Assembly (NCBI GenBank): GCA_024138025.1
Contig: JAMXBD010000695.1
Coordinates: 657,798 to 721,797, forward strand
Origin: Combretum micranthum
Lineage: Eukaryota; Streptophyta; Magnoliopsida; Myrtales; Combretaceae
DNA length: 64,000 bases
Direction of reading: 5' to 3'
The translations under genes were made by a program, and so were the position numbers. Positions 12,135 through 24,700 of this stretch are shown here, piece by piece (position 1 is the stretch's first letter; each line of letters starts with the position of its first letter). Under the pieces are notes generated by a model. It made no database searches. It worked only from the letters and a program-made list of their open reading frames with translations, and was not told the origin of the DNA.

Positions 12135-15100
12135 ATGATTCCTTATCTTATTATGAGAGTAAATATATTGTAGGATTGTTTTCATTGTTTTGCATGTCGG
12201 GACCTTGATTTCGAAAATTGATCTGGTCGGGTTTGAAACAAGAGAATTTTTATCGAATATGATCTTTTTAGGTTATAAGATATTATTTTGACCTATAATT
12301 TAAGGTTATCTCATTTTTGCTATTTTAGGATTTCTAGCGCTGGTCTTACTGGATTAAATCCTCTAGATCTAATGTGGACCTTTTAGGGTTTTGGTTTTAA
12401 TTCCAGCTTTAAGATTTACTCGTAAAATCTAGGGATTTATGGTTATACTATAATTTTGGTTCAAAAATTTAGTTACTCTATTTTTATGATTTATTTAATA
12501 TTTTACAGTTCTCAGGATTATTTAATCGAGTCTAGGGCTTCTAGCATTATATGTTGACTTGGTTTGATTTTTGGTATTAATTTTAAATTTTTGAATTTTA
12601 GATTCACCGAAAGGTATGAGGTTTTATAATTTTGTGATTACATATTATTTGGATCTACCATCTCGATTTGTGTGTTAGATATAAGATAGATGAATTATTT
12701 AATGTAAGGATTTTGAGTCAAATGATCACTGGATTTTCATTTTGTTTTTGAAGGATCTCTTTTTCTTAAGGTTATGAAATTTCATAGTTGATGTTGTTTA
12801 GAGTTTCTAGGATTTGGTTTTACAATTGATACATCTTGACTCGACTAACATATAACTATATGGGATTCACAAAATAATCCTTCTTGAAACTTACTTAGAA
12901 GGTAGTTTAATCTTTTGAAAAGCTTCCTATTAATGTTTTTTAGGTTATCCTTTATAGAACTTAATTATGTCTATCATTTGGCATTTGGTCTCTTTATAAT
13001 AGGAAAAAGATCTAGGTCGATGTGTTCACTAAGTGTAGATTCATTTATCATTTGCATCTTTGTGAATTAGGTCACATTAAGCATGGAATGTCTTGAGAGA
13101 TTCATGTTTATTCTTGCAACTTCTCAATAAGATTAATGTGATAGTGTGTTTCAATTGAGGACATTTAAAACCAAAAGAAAGGGCATTAAAAGTATAATTC
13201 TTTCATTTATTTGTATTGTAGTCGTAATAAGATATATGGTTAATACATTTGAACTTGTCCAATATTTGCATCACCGATTTCATGTGTTCAAGATGAATAT
13301 TGTTAATCAATTACATTGAACCCCTCCTCCCCCCCCCCCCCCCCCACCCCCTCCCTTTTACCACCTAAAAAGAAAAAAGTTCACACTGATATGTAACTCT
13401 AGTATAATTTTATTTGTGAAGTCTTATCATGTACATGATCTTACCGTGATGTCTTTAGTGCAATATTTCAACTAGTTCGGATCATTTTGCATTTTCACAT
13501 TCTATTTTAATTTTGTGGTTCTTATTTAAAGGATAGTTCAAACCTTTTAACAAAAGGTCTAAATCTTGTCAAAAGGTCCGGATCTTGTCAAACTCTTAAT
13601 CTTTCATATACTCTCCATAAATCTCATTCTTTTATTCATGTTTAACACAATTACCATTATTGTTAATTATTAAGCCTTCAAATATAAAGTCTACATCATA
13701 GATCACATAATTGGAAACTATTTTAACATATATGACATACAAATAAATGGGTAACATGCAAATTAGTGTGGGAGAAACAAATCACATAAGGCATGACAGC
13801 CATAGTATGCTAGCATGAATTGGTTTGACACCCAAAAGGTAAAAGCAAACAAATTTCAACACACAAGCATTACACATGATCCAATTACTAGGAGTTCTAC
13901 ACCCAAACGAAGGGAGGTTTATTGTTCCACTTATTGTTAGGACGCGTCTCTAAGATATTACAAGGCTCATATTTATATACAATCATGATCAAGCAATTGA
14001 AACATCTATTATATTTACTTTTACAATTATTTTATTGGTTCAATGATTGGTCAGGTACTACCAACAACAGAATAGTGTAAAAATTCGTTCGAAGTAAACT
14101 ATTATTCTAAGAGAACACAAAGAAAGAAGATGAAAAAAAAAAGGAAATAATCTTTCAATTCCTTCCTATTTATGATTTAATTAAAATTTAGTATATTCTA
14201 TCATATGATAGAGAAACTTCCACGGATATGGGAAATTCAAATAAATTGCAAATGGATTTTTTTTTTTCTTTTATTTGTGATTACATCTTTATCTTTAAAA
14301 TGTGTTTGAACCTGTAAATCTTTATAAAATGTGTATTTGGACCTTGTATTATTATTTTGTCCTTCAATAAAATATTTAAAAATTATTAAAAGACAATTAA
14401 TTATTTTTGGGATAAAATGGTTGTTTAGGGGTAAAGGGCACTTTTCTTTCCTTTTAAGATTTAGGAGCCTAAACACATAGTTTCAAATATAAAATGGATG
14501 AATGCATGTAAAATTAACATAATAGGAGTATTTATAATTTACTTAGAAAGAAATAGTATTTCGGCCTAGGATTTAAAATGTTCAATGCATGTACACTGAG
14601 ATTAAGCTACGAATTTCCTATAAGGAGATATTAGACTAACTATTGTTCCAAACCTACTTAGCATATTGTAGCTAAAGAGTCAAATATAAAGCCTATACCG
14701 AGTTATCGAGTTATGCTCGAGATCAAATGATTTTGAATTTGAATTCGACATAAATTTAACTTTCACATTGTCATATATCTCCAGATTTACTTGTTCCCCT
14801 TTGATGGGAATATCCAAACACAGAGAGTGGTAAGAAAATACAAATATAAAAGTTTAAATATCAATATATTACTTTAAAGTTTAAAATCAAAACATACGAA
14901 AATCTATTTAACGACAATAGATAAATTTGCTTATAGTTTATATTAGCCTACAGCAGTAGCACGTAGACTCATGGCCCCAATCTTAGCAAGAGAACTGGTA
15001 GGAATCGATGAAGGGAAGACTTGTTCTTCTATTTTATGTTTTGGCAGCGGGTAAATTCTAAATAGCTTCGGAACATTCAATAAGTGTGATACATTACTTA

Positions 15101-15826
15101 TCTAAGTAAATAATGAATAAATATCAATATATTTTAAACAATCAGTAGAAGTGATACATAATTTTTTAAAACTATTTATAAAAGAGATTTTATCAATAAT
15201 ATATAATACTAATTGTTTCACATGACTATTTTCATTAAATATTTTTTAATTACTAGCTGAGCTATTGAATGGAATCCTAGACATCCTTCCTCTCCACTTA
15301 TTCGTACCAGACTTTTCGGGGATAACTGCCTGAATTCATAAAAAATAACAATAAAAATGAAATCTTTCTTAATGGTGTCATGCTAGCCCTTCTTTGATTG
15401 CTAAGGTCACTAGGTCAGGAAGCTTTTCCTAACAGTGTGAAGACATCGCGCCATCTTATTGGGCAACCGTCATATGAATTCCACAGTAAAGCCCATAAAA
15501 AGCATCATACCGCATTTATCAAAATGTGGGCTGTTGGCCCAATAAATTAACACGTAAGCCTTGCTGTTTTATTGTTTAATTCAGGTAAATTAAAACCAAT
15601 ACTTGTACAACCATAAATCCCATTATCATTCTCATTTCTCCTTCTATTCCTTTTTTCGTTTTATCCTAACAAGGCAACATACAAAATTGTATATCAAGAA
15701 ACAAACTCTATGTTGCGTTGCTACTTAGTATGGCTATATAAAAATCACGTATTATATGCTGTCATATGAAGATACCATATAAGACCCATATTAATTTTCA
15801 TCTTCTAAACACTCCCTTAAGTAGGA
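12135..15826. other. AT-rich region without a recognisable gene
   Basis: No long open frame and no LTR signature that I can support. It holds the C17 run at 13329-13345 and ordinary AT-rich sequence. A stretch near 13255-13310 faintly recalls the integrase C-terminal motif but is not convincing. Confidence 0.5.
13321..13358. repeat. Poly-C tract (17 C) in a C-rich island
   Basis: Seventeen consecutive C at 13329-13345, flanked by CCCCTCCT and ACCCCCTCCC, in otherwise AT-rich DNA. The complementary strand has several G-runs and could form G-quadruplex structures. It may be an expanded polypurine tract of a lost minus-strand element, but no LTR start could be matched beside it. Confidence 0.8.
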
Positions 15827-16027
15827 ATGAAGAATCGCATAAGAGAAGACAAAATGGAAAGCCATGAAGAAACCTACAGATTGAACAAGAAGTTTCCTAA
15901 ACCAAAACAACTTGGGTTTCCCCATGACGCAACATCAACTTTGGTTCTGAAAGAGAGCAATTGTCTAAACATTCCCAAAAGAGTGCCACAAAAGCACTTT
16001 AGCCTTCCCCTGTTCATCACTTTTTAG
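15827..16027 (+). CDS. Unidentified 66-codon open frame
   Basis: Starts at an ATG after an A-rich stretch and ends just before a MITE-like block. The product is basic and hydrophilic at its start (MKNRIREDKMESHEETYR), with Pro-rich middle motifs (FPKPKQLGFPHDA). I recognise no domain. Its composition is less AT-biased than the flanks and unlike the retroelement frames nearby, so it could be a host exon or a chance frame. Another unidentified frame lies on the far side of the inserted block. Confidence 0.25.
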   Translation: MKNRIREDKMESHEETYRLNKKFPKPKQLGFPHDATSTLVLKESNCLNIPKRVPQKHFSLPLFITF

Positions 16028-16045
16028 AGGAAAATAACTGTCCAA

Positions 16046-16930
16046 CCCAAATTAAAAAATATGGTTTTTTTTTTAAACAATTTGGTTTAGAAAATTCTTA
16101 ATCCAAACCAATCAGGAAATTTATGGTTGGTTTGAAAGAGTAAATATAGCTAATCGTAATACCAAACCAAACCGTTTTAGATAAATATAAAAATATTTTA
16201 CTTGTAATTATAAAATTATGTTATGATGATTGATTAAAGTCATATATGTTTTTATGATTTATTATGATATTTACTATATGATGAATATTGATTAACAATA
16301 ATTTGTTCCCTTTTTAAAAAATTATTTTTTGGGTTCAAAATATATTCCTTTATTGGTAATTTAATAATGTTTTTTATTAATTGTTTAAACTTGTGGAGTA
16401 TGAATTTTGTTATTTAGTTACATACCTTATTATGTGTTAGTTCTTCATTATATATTTTGATTGTAGATCGCTTTTATTTATAAATGACTTTTATTTGTAA
16501 TTTTTTTTTTCTTTACTAAATTTGTTAATAGATGGTTGATGAAATTATTTTTCAGAGGACAATAAATTATATTTTACTATATATTAGTCCATAAGTATAT
16601 CGTGTTAATGAATAAATGATTTTATGGGGGATTATGGATTATGAAATGATGAATTTATAAAGTATTTTGTTGAGATTTACAATATAAACTTTGTAGGGTG
16701 ATTTCAATATTTGAATATTCACACAAATGTAAAATATTAGAACTAAATTTTTTCTTTTTAAATTAGAATTTTGATTTAATTTGTAATTTGAACTGAATCA
16801 AACCGTTATTTAAGGGTTTGAAAAATTTCTAATCTAAACCAACCAGTTACTTAATGGTTTTGTTTAGAAAGGAAAAAAATTTAAACCATAAAATATGGTT
16901 TGGTTTAGTTTAGTTTTAGTAAAAACAGGA
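16046..16930. mobile_element. MITE-like AT-rich insertion with AAACCAAACC end motifs
   Basis: About 0.9 kb of strongly AT-rich sequence with related subterminal segments at both ends (16075-16135 and 16818-16880). Each holds AAACCAA and TTGGTTT motifs as short inverted pairs, and the outer ends are rich in ATATGGTTTGG-type sequence. There is no coding capacity. This resembles non-autonomous DNA transposons with GGTTTGGTTT-type termini, but I could not find a clean terminal inverted repeat or a target duplication. Confidence 0.35.
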
Positions 16931-17215
16931 CCAAATCGACCTATGTCTACCACTAATTTTTACCCTCGCAAAACATCTCTTGGCCTGTCTATGCTCACCC
17001 ACCTTATTATAAAATGTGAAAGTATAGCTCCTCAAATACATTTGCCTACACGAGATGCTATCCACCACTCTACGGTGCAGATGACCTATCTCCCTCTCCC
17101 TCGAATTGTAACTCCCGGGTCGGTTTCAGGCCATTCGTGGATTGACCATAGTGGAAACGACAACCTTTTCTCATTCACACATGTTGAGGATATTCAAGGA
17201 GAAGCCATCATGTGA
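16925..17215 (+). CDS. Unidentified open frame beyond the MITE-like block
   Basis: An open frame of about 95 codons; a start can be placed at the ATG at 16895, but the first codons lie in the MITE-like end. The product includes LTHLIIKCESIAPQIHLP, LPLPRIVTPGSVSGHSW and a C-terminal FTHVEDIQGEAIM. Local GC content is higher than in the flanks. I recognise no family. Together with the frame ending at 16027 it could be a transcribed unit split by the insertion; this is inference only. Confidence 0.25.
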   Translation, partial: TGPNRPMSTTNFYPRKTSLGLSMLTHLIIKCESIAPQIHLPTRDAIHHSTVQMTYLPLPRIVTPGSVSGHSWIDHSGNDNLFSFTHVEDIQGEAIM

Positions 17216-19119
17216 GAGAATACGCTTACCAAGCTATGGTTTTCTGTAGTATTCGTTGCTTAAATACTTATGATTTTAATGTGAGAAATTGAATGGTGCC
17301 TATTGTATAGGGTATGGTGCGGTCACTAATGTGGAATTGTAAGTGAGGCTGGAGTGTGCAATGATTTGGAACCACGTGGGAGGTATATAGGAATTTCTTT
17401 CGTCATGTTATAATCTCGATAAGTAGTCTTACAGAATAATAGTGTATCTTTAATTCCCAGTAACAAAACGATGTAATTTACAATGTTAATATTAATTTGC
17501 TAATGTTTGCTTGTTAAGTAAAGAATTATAACACACCATTCTTTTAGGGATGTATGGCGTGGACATGGACTAAGATGGTATGAGTCTTTTAAAAGTTGAC
17601 AATCTAGCATGGTTTTAGTCTCACAAAAATATCAAATATTAATGCTCCCCTAATCAGGAAAAGCTACTAGATAAGATAAATCAGGATTATTTTGTTAGGA
17701 ATTTCAGAAATTTATCTCTTATTTATGGTCCATCCTCTCCCAACTATATGGAAATAATCTCACTTCCTTAAGCAAAATCCTAGAACAAGGTCAAATTCAT
17801 GCTAAAATACAAATCAAGGTAATCATAAAATCGTAATATTAAGTTGATAAGTTCTAATCTTCCGCGGTGGCAGCATCTTGGGAGTAAGAAGGAATTCATC
17901 ACAAAGGTAAATTATATTTAAAATAGATGATTATGCTAGAAAGTTTTAGAGAATTGAAAGTGAAATATCAAAATTAATAGAGATAAAGGAAAGTCAAGCA
18001 CCTGTACTTTCAAAATGAACAATCGTCAAATATTATTTACCAGAGGTACTAAATCATACACACTTTAAAAGTATAGATACTAATTTACCAAAACCTAAAG
18101 GTGAAACATCAAATCGCCAAAAATGTGATACATAGCCTACCATTATCCCAAACAAATACAAAAACACATACACATATAAGTGTCACATTTTTTTAGGGGT
18201 GCAAAAATAATCATGATGTAAGGAAAATTTCTTATATATATATATATTTATATTGTGTTCATAGTTAGATAAAATAAGAATACAAACATATACCAATCAG
18301 TTCGATGTAGACTAAGGGATAAATCATGATGGTTAATTTCAAATTGAATGTCACTAGAGTTAATTTAAGTAGTTAAATAGGATTATATGATTAAAATGAT
18401 AAAAAGAAATAATAATATATATATATATATGAGTAAATATGTATATTCAGTCCTATCAAGAAATTAGGGAAGATGTGTTTGATAATTGTAATCCTTATTT
18501 TAACTAAATATAATTTAAGTTGTCATTAGGATTAGGTGATTAAACTAGGGAAAATGAAAATAAGATAGATGGATATATATGTTTTTGTCTGGTTCATATA
18601 TCTAGATTATAATGGAATTATAATTTAATTTATAATAATATACAAATTTATATCTACCAGCTTTATTAAAATTTTAGGAGGAATTATATTACCTGGTATA
18701 AGTAGAATTTATTGAATTATTAGAAGAAGAGAGTAAAATAGATAAATATAGATATAGTCATATATATATATATATATTATATATATGGCCACATATAGGA
18801 CCATAGGTGAAAATCATGTTTAAATCTATAAAGAACATAAATTTGGTGATAATTAAGCTTAAGACAACGATTATTCAATTATATTAAAGAACAAACACAA
18901 ATTGATACACACACACACAAACATGTGACTCTCGGCCATAATACATTTAAAGGAGAAAATTAAATAATTTGAATTAGATCAATAAACAAATAAATAGTAC
19001 ATGAAATAAGCTTTGCAACAACTATATATATATATATATATGTAGAATTCTGATTTAAAATGAGTAAGTTAAGCCTAGTTTAAGTTTACACATTAAAAAT
19101 TAGCATTCAAAATTATTTA
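17216..19119. other. AT-rich region without a recognisable gene
   Basis: No long open frame, no LTR signature and no RNA gene that I can see. The right half contains several AT microsatellites. Confidence 0.5.
18233..19042. repeat. Cluster of AT microsatellites
   Basis: Four separate (AT)n runs at 18233-18247, 18413-18431, 18760-18780 and 19023-19042, plus a short (AC)n run near 18910. Confidence 0.85.
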
Positions 19120-19426
19120 GGACATTTTTTTAGCTAATTCGAAATGATCCATGAACCTACAAACATTCGAGATAATGGATTGGAAATCAGAGTGAAGGTC
19201 TAAAATCTGAGTTTCTAAGGTAGCAAACCTAGAATCTATTTGGTCATGAAGCTCCTAAAAAGAGGAAGTAGATGAGCCAAAAGCTTGAATAGGAGGCACA
19301 TCTGCATCATAATTTAAGCCTATACTAGAATAAGGAAGAAGAGCACCAACACCAATCAAAAGTCCTAAAGGTTTTTTGTGCACTCGTCTACTTTTTTGCC
19401 TTTTCTAAGTGCCTGAACTAATAGTA
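19120..19426 (-). pseudogene. Decayed coding fragment with a coiled-coil-like segment
   Basis: On the minus strand about 100 codons read in one frame with two stops. They include a basic segment (KRQKSRRVHKKPLG), a hydrophobic GLLIGVGALLPYS run, and a heptad-like helix (QIDSRFATLETQILDLHSDF). This arrangement resembles the non-gag-pol proteins of some plant gypsy elements, but I cannot name the family. It lies immediately beside the outer end of LTR E, with no primer site recognised between them. Confidence 0.35.
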
Positions 19427-19443
19427 TTGAAGGAGAAAATGGG

Positions 19444-19877
19444 TTTCATGCTCTAGAGGATACTCTAAACATGCCAGTTCACCGTATATAATATTGAAGC
19501 TAGAGAATGACTACCTTAGTCATGCAACATCTTCGATATCACATACAAGGCATGCTTTCGGGACAGTAGGAGGCTCCAAAGGGATATTTCGTTTAAGAAA
19601 ATAATAAAAATATGTAAGAATTTATAAAGGTAAACATATAATATTCATTAAAGTCAACTTGTTGCAACTCTTAGAGGCATTCCCCCGTACTTAAAGTCTT
19701 ATTAATCTTAAGCCAACAAAATAAACATATATATTATATATATCTGTAACAAAAGTCTACTATAGAGATTTCCTTAGAAGTCTACACTAAAAATTAAACT
19801 ATGCCAACTTCTTCCAAACACTCCTAGTAGCTTTGGCTCATACCTGGTAAATAGGGCTCATTAGGGTCAACCATAGG
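19444..19877 (-). mobile_element. LTR E, first piece (3' end of a minus-strand LTR)
   Basis: TTTCATGCTC here corresponds to the TGTCACGCCC end of the family in minus orientation, followed by the shared segments GCCAGTTCACC, ATATAATATTGAAGC and ACCTTAGTCATGC. It ends at the ATAGG copy flanking solo LTR D. The piece is clearly older than element C, with many substitutions. Confidence 0.8.
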
Positions 19878-20493
19878 TGTAAACCCCCCAAAGTTTTATG
19901 ATTGATTAAGCTTAAACCCTATTTAGAAGGTCAACCAGAAACCTTAAAGTCAATAAAATCCTAGTTAGACGTAACTGTTTAAGTCCGGCAATCCCGCGTT
20001 CGTAACCTTAAGAGAGTAAGTATGTGATTAATAGGTAGAATAGTTCGTGATAAAATAAGAAAGCTTAAAAATATCATATTAACCGCAATTCGTTTTGAAT
20101 CCGATCTAATACAATTTTCTAAAAACATGTCTCGAGGCTTGAAATAGCAAAAATATTCCGAATATACCATTAGATTTGTAAAATTATAAGGTTTTCAAAA
20201 ATATCAATTTTATAATTTTTTCGGTAACTAAAAATATTAGATATCGCATTTATATGCGTATTTTCTTATTACCAGTATTTTATTAGTCATATCTACTTTA
20301 CATTACACTATTAATTACTATTTTACATTATCTATCTATTTCTACTTTTTCTACCACCTACTCTTACACTCTATATATCTATTATCTTACTTTTTACCTT
20401 TACAATATACTTTATATCACATCTATCTTGCATATATTACACTTAATTAACAAAAATACAAAAAACACATCTCTCCCTCTCTCCTTCCTTTAT

Positions 20494-20586
20494 GGCTGGC
20501 GCCCTTCCCCCATTTCTTTCTCTAATTTTTTCAATTTTTCTTTATTTTAATTACACAATTTCCTCTCCTCATTTTCCTATAAATAC
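20494..20586 (+). promoter_or_regulatory. LTR D promoter: GC-rich box plus TATA box
   Basis: GGCTGGCGCC at 20494-20503 and CTATAAATA at 20578-20586, followed by a C/T-rich leader that contains no ATG before the candidate donor at 20761. Confidence 0.65.
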
Positions 20587-22240
20587 CCTATTCTTCTTTC
20601 ACTTCATTCACACATCTACTACCCACAAATTTACTACCAAAAACTCTCTCAAAATCTCCTTTCAAATACTCTCCCAATTACTCTCCTAAAATACTTCCAA
20701 GCTTTCTTTTTCTTCATACACAAAACCCATTTAAACATATTACTTTCATCTTCTCTTTAGGTAAAACTTTTTTTCATATTTTTACTACCATGTCATGTAA
20801 CTTTACATGACCATGATGTGAGTTTCCTAAGCTTATTATTATGGAAACTAAACTATGTTCATGTATTGTTCTTATTCATGAATATCAATTTCCATATTTT
20901 TATGTTGTTATTATACTTTGCTCATATTATTGTTGTTATTATGCTAACTTCTTATTTATATCTAGCTAAATATATTTATGTATCTATATATATTCTTTAG
21001 AGCATATAAGCTCACTTGTTATTTATTTATGTTCATGCTTTGTAATGTATTTACTTATTTCATGATATTTAAGACTAATCTTTCTAGTTTTAGACTTGTT
21101 CTCATCAAGTCAAAATAATTTTATTTTCTTTTCGGGACTAGTCCATTTCTTAGTCCGAGAGCCTTGATTCAAAGCTAAGACTCTCAATATTTGACTTATA
21201 TTATTTTGCTTATTAGTTTGTTGATTATAATTTTGCTTGTTATTATTCTCATATTCATGCAAAATAAAAGTTGTTGTCTAAACCACAAAGTTTAAACTAT
21301 ACTTTTTACAAAAGAGAATTTTGTCATCAAAGAAGAGTCCTAAAAGAAATTTAGAGTTTTTTTTTAATTAATAAACTGAATCCATTTTTCTCAAAGCCTT
21401 AAGAAAAACTCATTATAATTTTGGAAATGCCATTATTTTGAAAGGCTTTTTCTAAAACTATAACTATAGTAGTAATAGAGTTATTTTCTAAAATTGAGGA
21501 AAATGATTATTTGTTACAAAAATATTTTCCTTAAAAACATAATATAAAGGAAATCCCATAGAAAGGAAATGTAAGTTTTCAAACTAAGAATTTAAAAAGG
21601 TCAAAATAATAGTAAAAGAAAACACATAGGAAACTAATAAGAAAAGTGAACTAGCGTTAGAAGTTTCAACAAATGAAATAGAGAAATTCGTTTTAAGGAA
21701 TAAGGAAATAGTGAGATAAACATAAAAAACTTTTTGAAAACAAATGAATCAAAAGCTTCATTTTTAAAGAATTTACAAAAGGATTTCTTGTAAATTATGA
21801 TTTTTCAAACTTTTAACTAACATTGTTTTTACTAAAAAATTTTGGTTAGACAACAGATACTTGAACATGTATGAAATATGATCTATAAATCTATAAAAAG
21901 GAAATTTTCAATCTATATTGATAACTAAGTAATTATCAAAGGATTTTTGAGTGTTTGAAATGATTGTTTTTGGGATAGGATTTTCTTGGTGAATCTGGTC
22001 ACTCATGTTTTTGGACCTAAAAGACCTTGTTTGATAGAAATAATCTTAGAAATAGATAAATATTTTCGAATAGGTAGAAAACGGTATATTATATGCATAA
22101 TTCCGAGTTAAAATGAGCAAGTTATGATCATTTTAAGTTGGAATTATCTTCTATACAAACTTTGACATTCTTGTGACATAGTTTTGTCAAATTTCAAGAG
22201 GGTTATCAAGAAATACTCATTACGGGTATTTTTCTTGATT

Positions 22241-22345
22241 AGGTGATCCCGATGAAGAATATCCATATCCCGAGGATTATTTTGACTAAGTAGATTATTC
22301 GATCGACTCTTCCATTTAGAAGAATTATCGCCATGGTAACGTGAT
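22241..22345 (+). other. LTR D leader module
   Basis: Acceptor TTGATTAG, then a frame of exactly 47 nt (22243-22289) ending YPYPEDYFD and TAA. The ATG at 22333 is followed by GTAAC and GTGATG, again 8 nt from ATG to a GTG. The micro-exon at 22986-23027 has acceptor CTCTTGCAG and donor CAG/GTATTT; read from this ATG it contains one stop, so this copy would not encode a full leader peptide. Confidence 0.55.
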
Positions 22346-23378
22346 GTAGTATAGATGCATTAGAAATTAAGGAAAGATAAAATGTTATATATGTAAAGTT
22401 GTATGAAAGAACACTAAGAATATCAAGGCAGGAATTGATTGTAAAGGATTGCTTGTCTTAGTATAAAACTTCATATGTCTAAAATTCTATGATCACTTTA
22501 AAATTGATAATAAAGATGCTATGATATCTTAAATAAATTGATTCATGTATACCACGTGGTGAGTCACATTGCATGGGGTCATTACTCTTAGGTAAAAGGA
22601 TAGTAACACGGTTGAAAGCAATACTTGGAGGCAATGATCGAAAGCAAATGCTTAGCGACAAGGAATTAAAACAATGCTTAGTGGTAAATCGAAAGCATGG
22701 CTTGATATGAGTAGACTTAATATGCTTAGCAGTAGTGATCGAAAGCATGAATTAACTAAGATGACTCGGTCTGAGATTACTAATAATCACCGAATCCCGA
22801 ATGGAGGGCGTAAATCCGTTCAACATATGGTTTCTGGAAAACTATATGCCTTGCTTGCTCACGTGTATATTGCATTTCGCTTGAATACTTAAATAATTTG
22901 TTTGAATTTTGCTACTCAAGTATTTACTTAAGGAAATAATTCCACTAAGCCTATTAGCTTGTACTCCTATAGATATCTCTTGCAGTTTAACTTTTTGTGG
23001 TTGAAGCCACAGAGACCTTGCACCCAGGTATTTCCCTTTTTGGTTAAGGAATTTTAGATGAAGTTTAACATTAGCTTAGATGTAGAATTCATATAAAAAT
23101 TTCTTGTAATAGATTCTAGCATATTTTGACAGGGGAATGCACCTAGGACTTGTAAGACATTATTTATGAATGAATAAATATTATGATTTTCATTTCTTAA
23201 TTTGTTATTGTATCTTCTTAAGTTTCATATTTCAAAGTATGGTCATTTAAAATTATGAGAGCACGCCTTACACCTAATATCAAAGCTTATGGGAATGACT
23301 AAAGTTATCATACTTAAGCTTTAATATTAAGTGTGGTGAACTGTTACCTTTAGGGTACCCTTTGGGCATGATAATAGG

Positions 23379-23621
23379 CATTCAAATTGAAGCAAAAAGC
23401 TATAGGGGTATAAGCAAACTAGCTTAGTGAGATAATTTCCTTCTTCAAAATGTTTCCATAAAACATACAAGTAATTAAGCAAACATATGAATATGCAACA
23501 ATAATACAAATGATTAACTGGAAATAATGTATAGCATAGATTTACGCCCTCCATGTCAGGAGTTGGGTGGTTACGAGCCCATACAACCATCATATTTTGT
23601 AAACTTTCTAGCTCCTACTTG
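23379..23621 (-). mobile_element. LTR E, second piece
   Basis: Continues LTR E after solo LTR D: it holds the family segment CTATAGGGGTATAAGC and the TTTACGCCCTCCAT motif in minus orientation. It ends at the ACTTG copy at the left edge of element C. Confidence 0.8.
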
Positions 23622-24700
23622 TGTCACGCCCCGAAGGGTACCATAAACGTGGCAGTCCGCCACATATAATATTAAGGCTTAAGAATGGCTACCTTAGTCA
23701 TGCGAAAGCCTTAGTATTATATGTAAGGCGTCTAACACGGTAATAGGAGATGCTTTTGGGAAGCATAGTTTAAGCAAGTAAAGATAAACATACAAGAATC
23801 CAGAAATAAAGTATATCATATCATAAATAACCAAAGGTCTGTTACATAATTTCTTAGGGGCATACCCCCGCTAATTCCAAGGATCGAGATAAACTTCATA
23901 ACATCCAAAATAACATTAAAGATTTCAAAGGAATTCTAATCTAAGTCTTCGAGTAGATTTCCTCCAAAAGCATCTATAAAACGTACACGGATACGGGAAG
24001 ACCTTGGGCACAAAAATAGGTGTTCCTGAGAATACAAATATCTATAGGGGTGTAAGCTTATGGGCTTAGTGAGTAAATCCCAAAATTCATATTCGAAGAA
24101 AATTATCAATCAAGTTTATTATTCAAACATATGAAATGCAACAACCACGTGAGCATACAAGACATATGACTTTCCGGGAATCATATGTTGAATGAATTTA
24201 CACCCTTCATTCGGGGTTGGGTATTCAGGCCAATTACAGCCACAACTTTTAAAAAAAAAAAACTTTTATAGATCTTACCGGCTCCTATACGCCATCAAAA
24301 CATGTAGTTATTACAGGCTCCTACTAGCCACCAATTTTGTAGTTTTTACCGGCTCCTACTCGCCACTTACATGATATACCGGTTATGTCTATCACCACTA
24401 TAATCGCTTGTCCCACCAATATATAGTAGTGAATGTAATGTGACTCAACATATGAAGTGCATGAATAACTTCTTTAATTAAAGTCCAATAGTTACATTTA
24501 ACTTCTTTCAAGTGATCAACCAATTTCAAACAATTCAAGATATTAATGCACATACAAATTTATTACAAACAAATTGAGTTTCGTTATACTTAGTATTCCT
24601 TCAACATATTATCATACACTTCTTTTTGATTTTTGCTTAGATTCTAGTGCAACTAATTTTACAAGCACAATCAAGAGTATGGAAAATAACGGGGAATAAA

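Larger units (their letters stand above)
19873..23378 (+). mobile_element. Solo LTR D with target duplication ATAGG
   Basis: LTR at 19878-23373 (3496 bp) starting TGTAAACCCC and ending TTTGGGCATGATA, flanked by ATAGG at 19873-19877 and 23374-23378. It sits inside LTR E in the opposite orientation. No internal domain is present, so it is a solo LTR. It carries the GC box and TATA box, a donor after CTTTAG (20761), a 51-nt inverted repeat (22097-22147), the leader frame (22243-22289), an ATG (22333), a GAAAGCA-rich repeat island (22613-22750), a 25-nt inverted repeat (22824-22848) and a 42-nt micro-exon (22986-23027). Confidence 0.92.

Noticed and set aside
13250..13320. Faint similarity to the integrase C-terminal motif (NLS..H..F) on the plus strand
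   Set aside because: Only scattered matches after allowing frame changes; the C-rich tract that follows is pyrimidine, not the purine tract expected before a plus-strand 3' LTR.
20492..20689. Open frame MAGALPPFLSLIFSIFLYFNY resembling a signal peptide
   Set aside because: It overlaps the GC box and TATA box in the promoter part of LTR D and starts upstream of the expected RNA start; its hydrophobic content comes from a T-rich strand.
24263..24366. Short regularly spaced repeats considered as a CRISPR-like array
   Set aside because: Only three imperfect units inside a plant LTR, without a leader or associated genes; ordinary tandem repeat.
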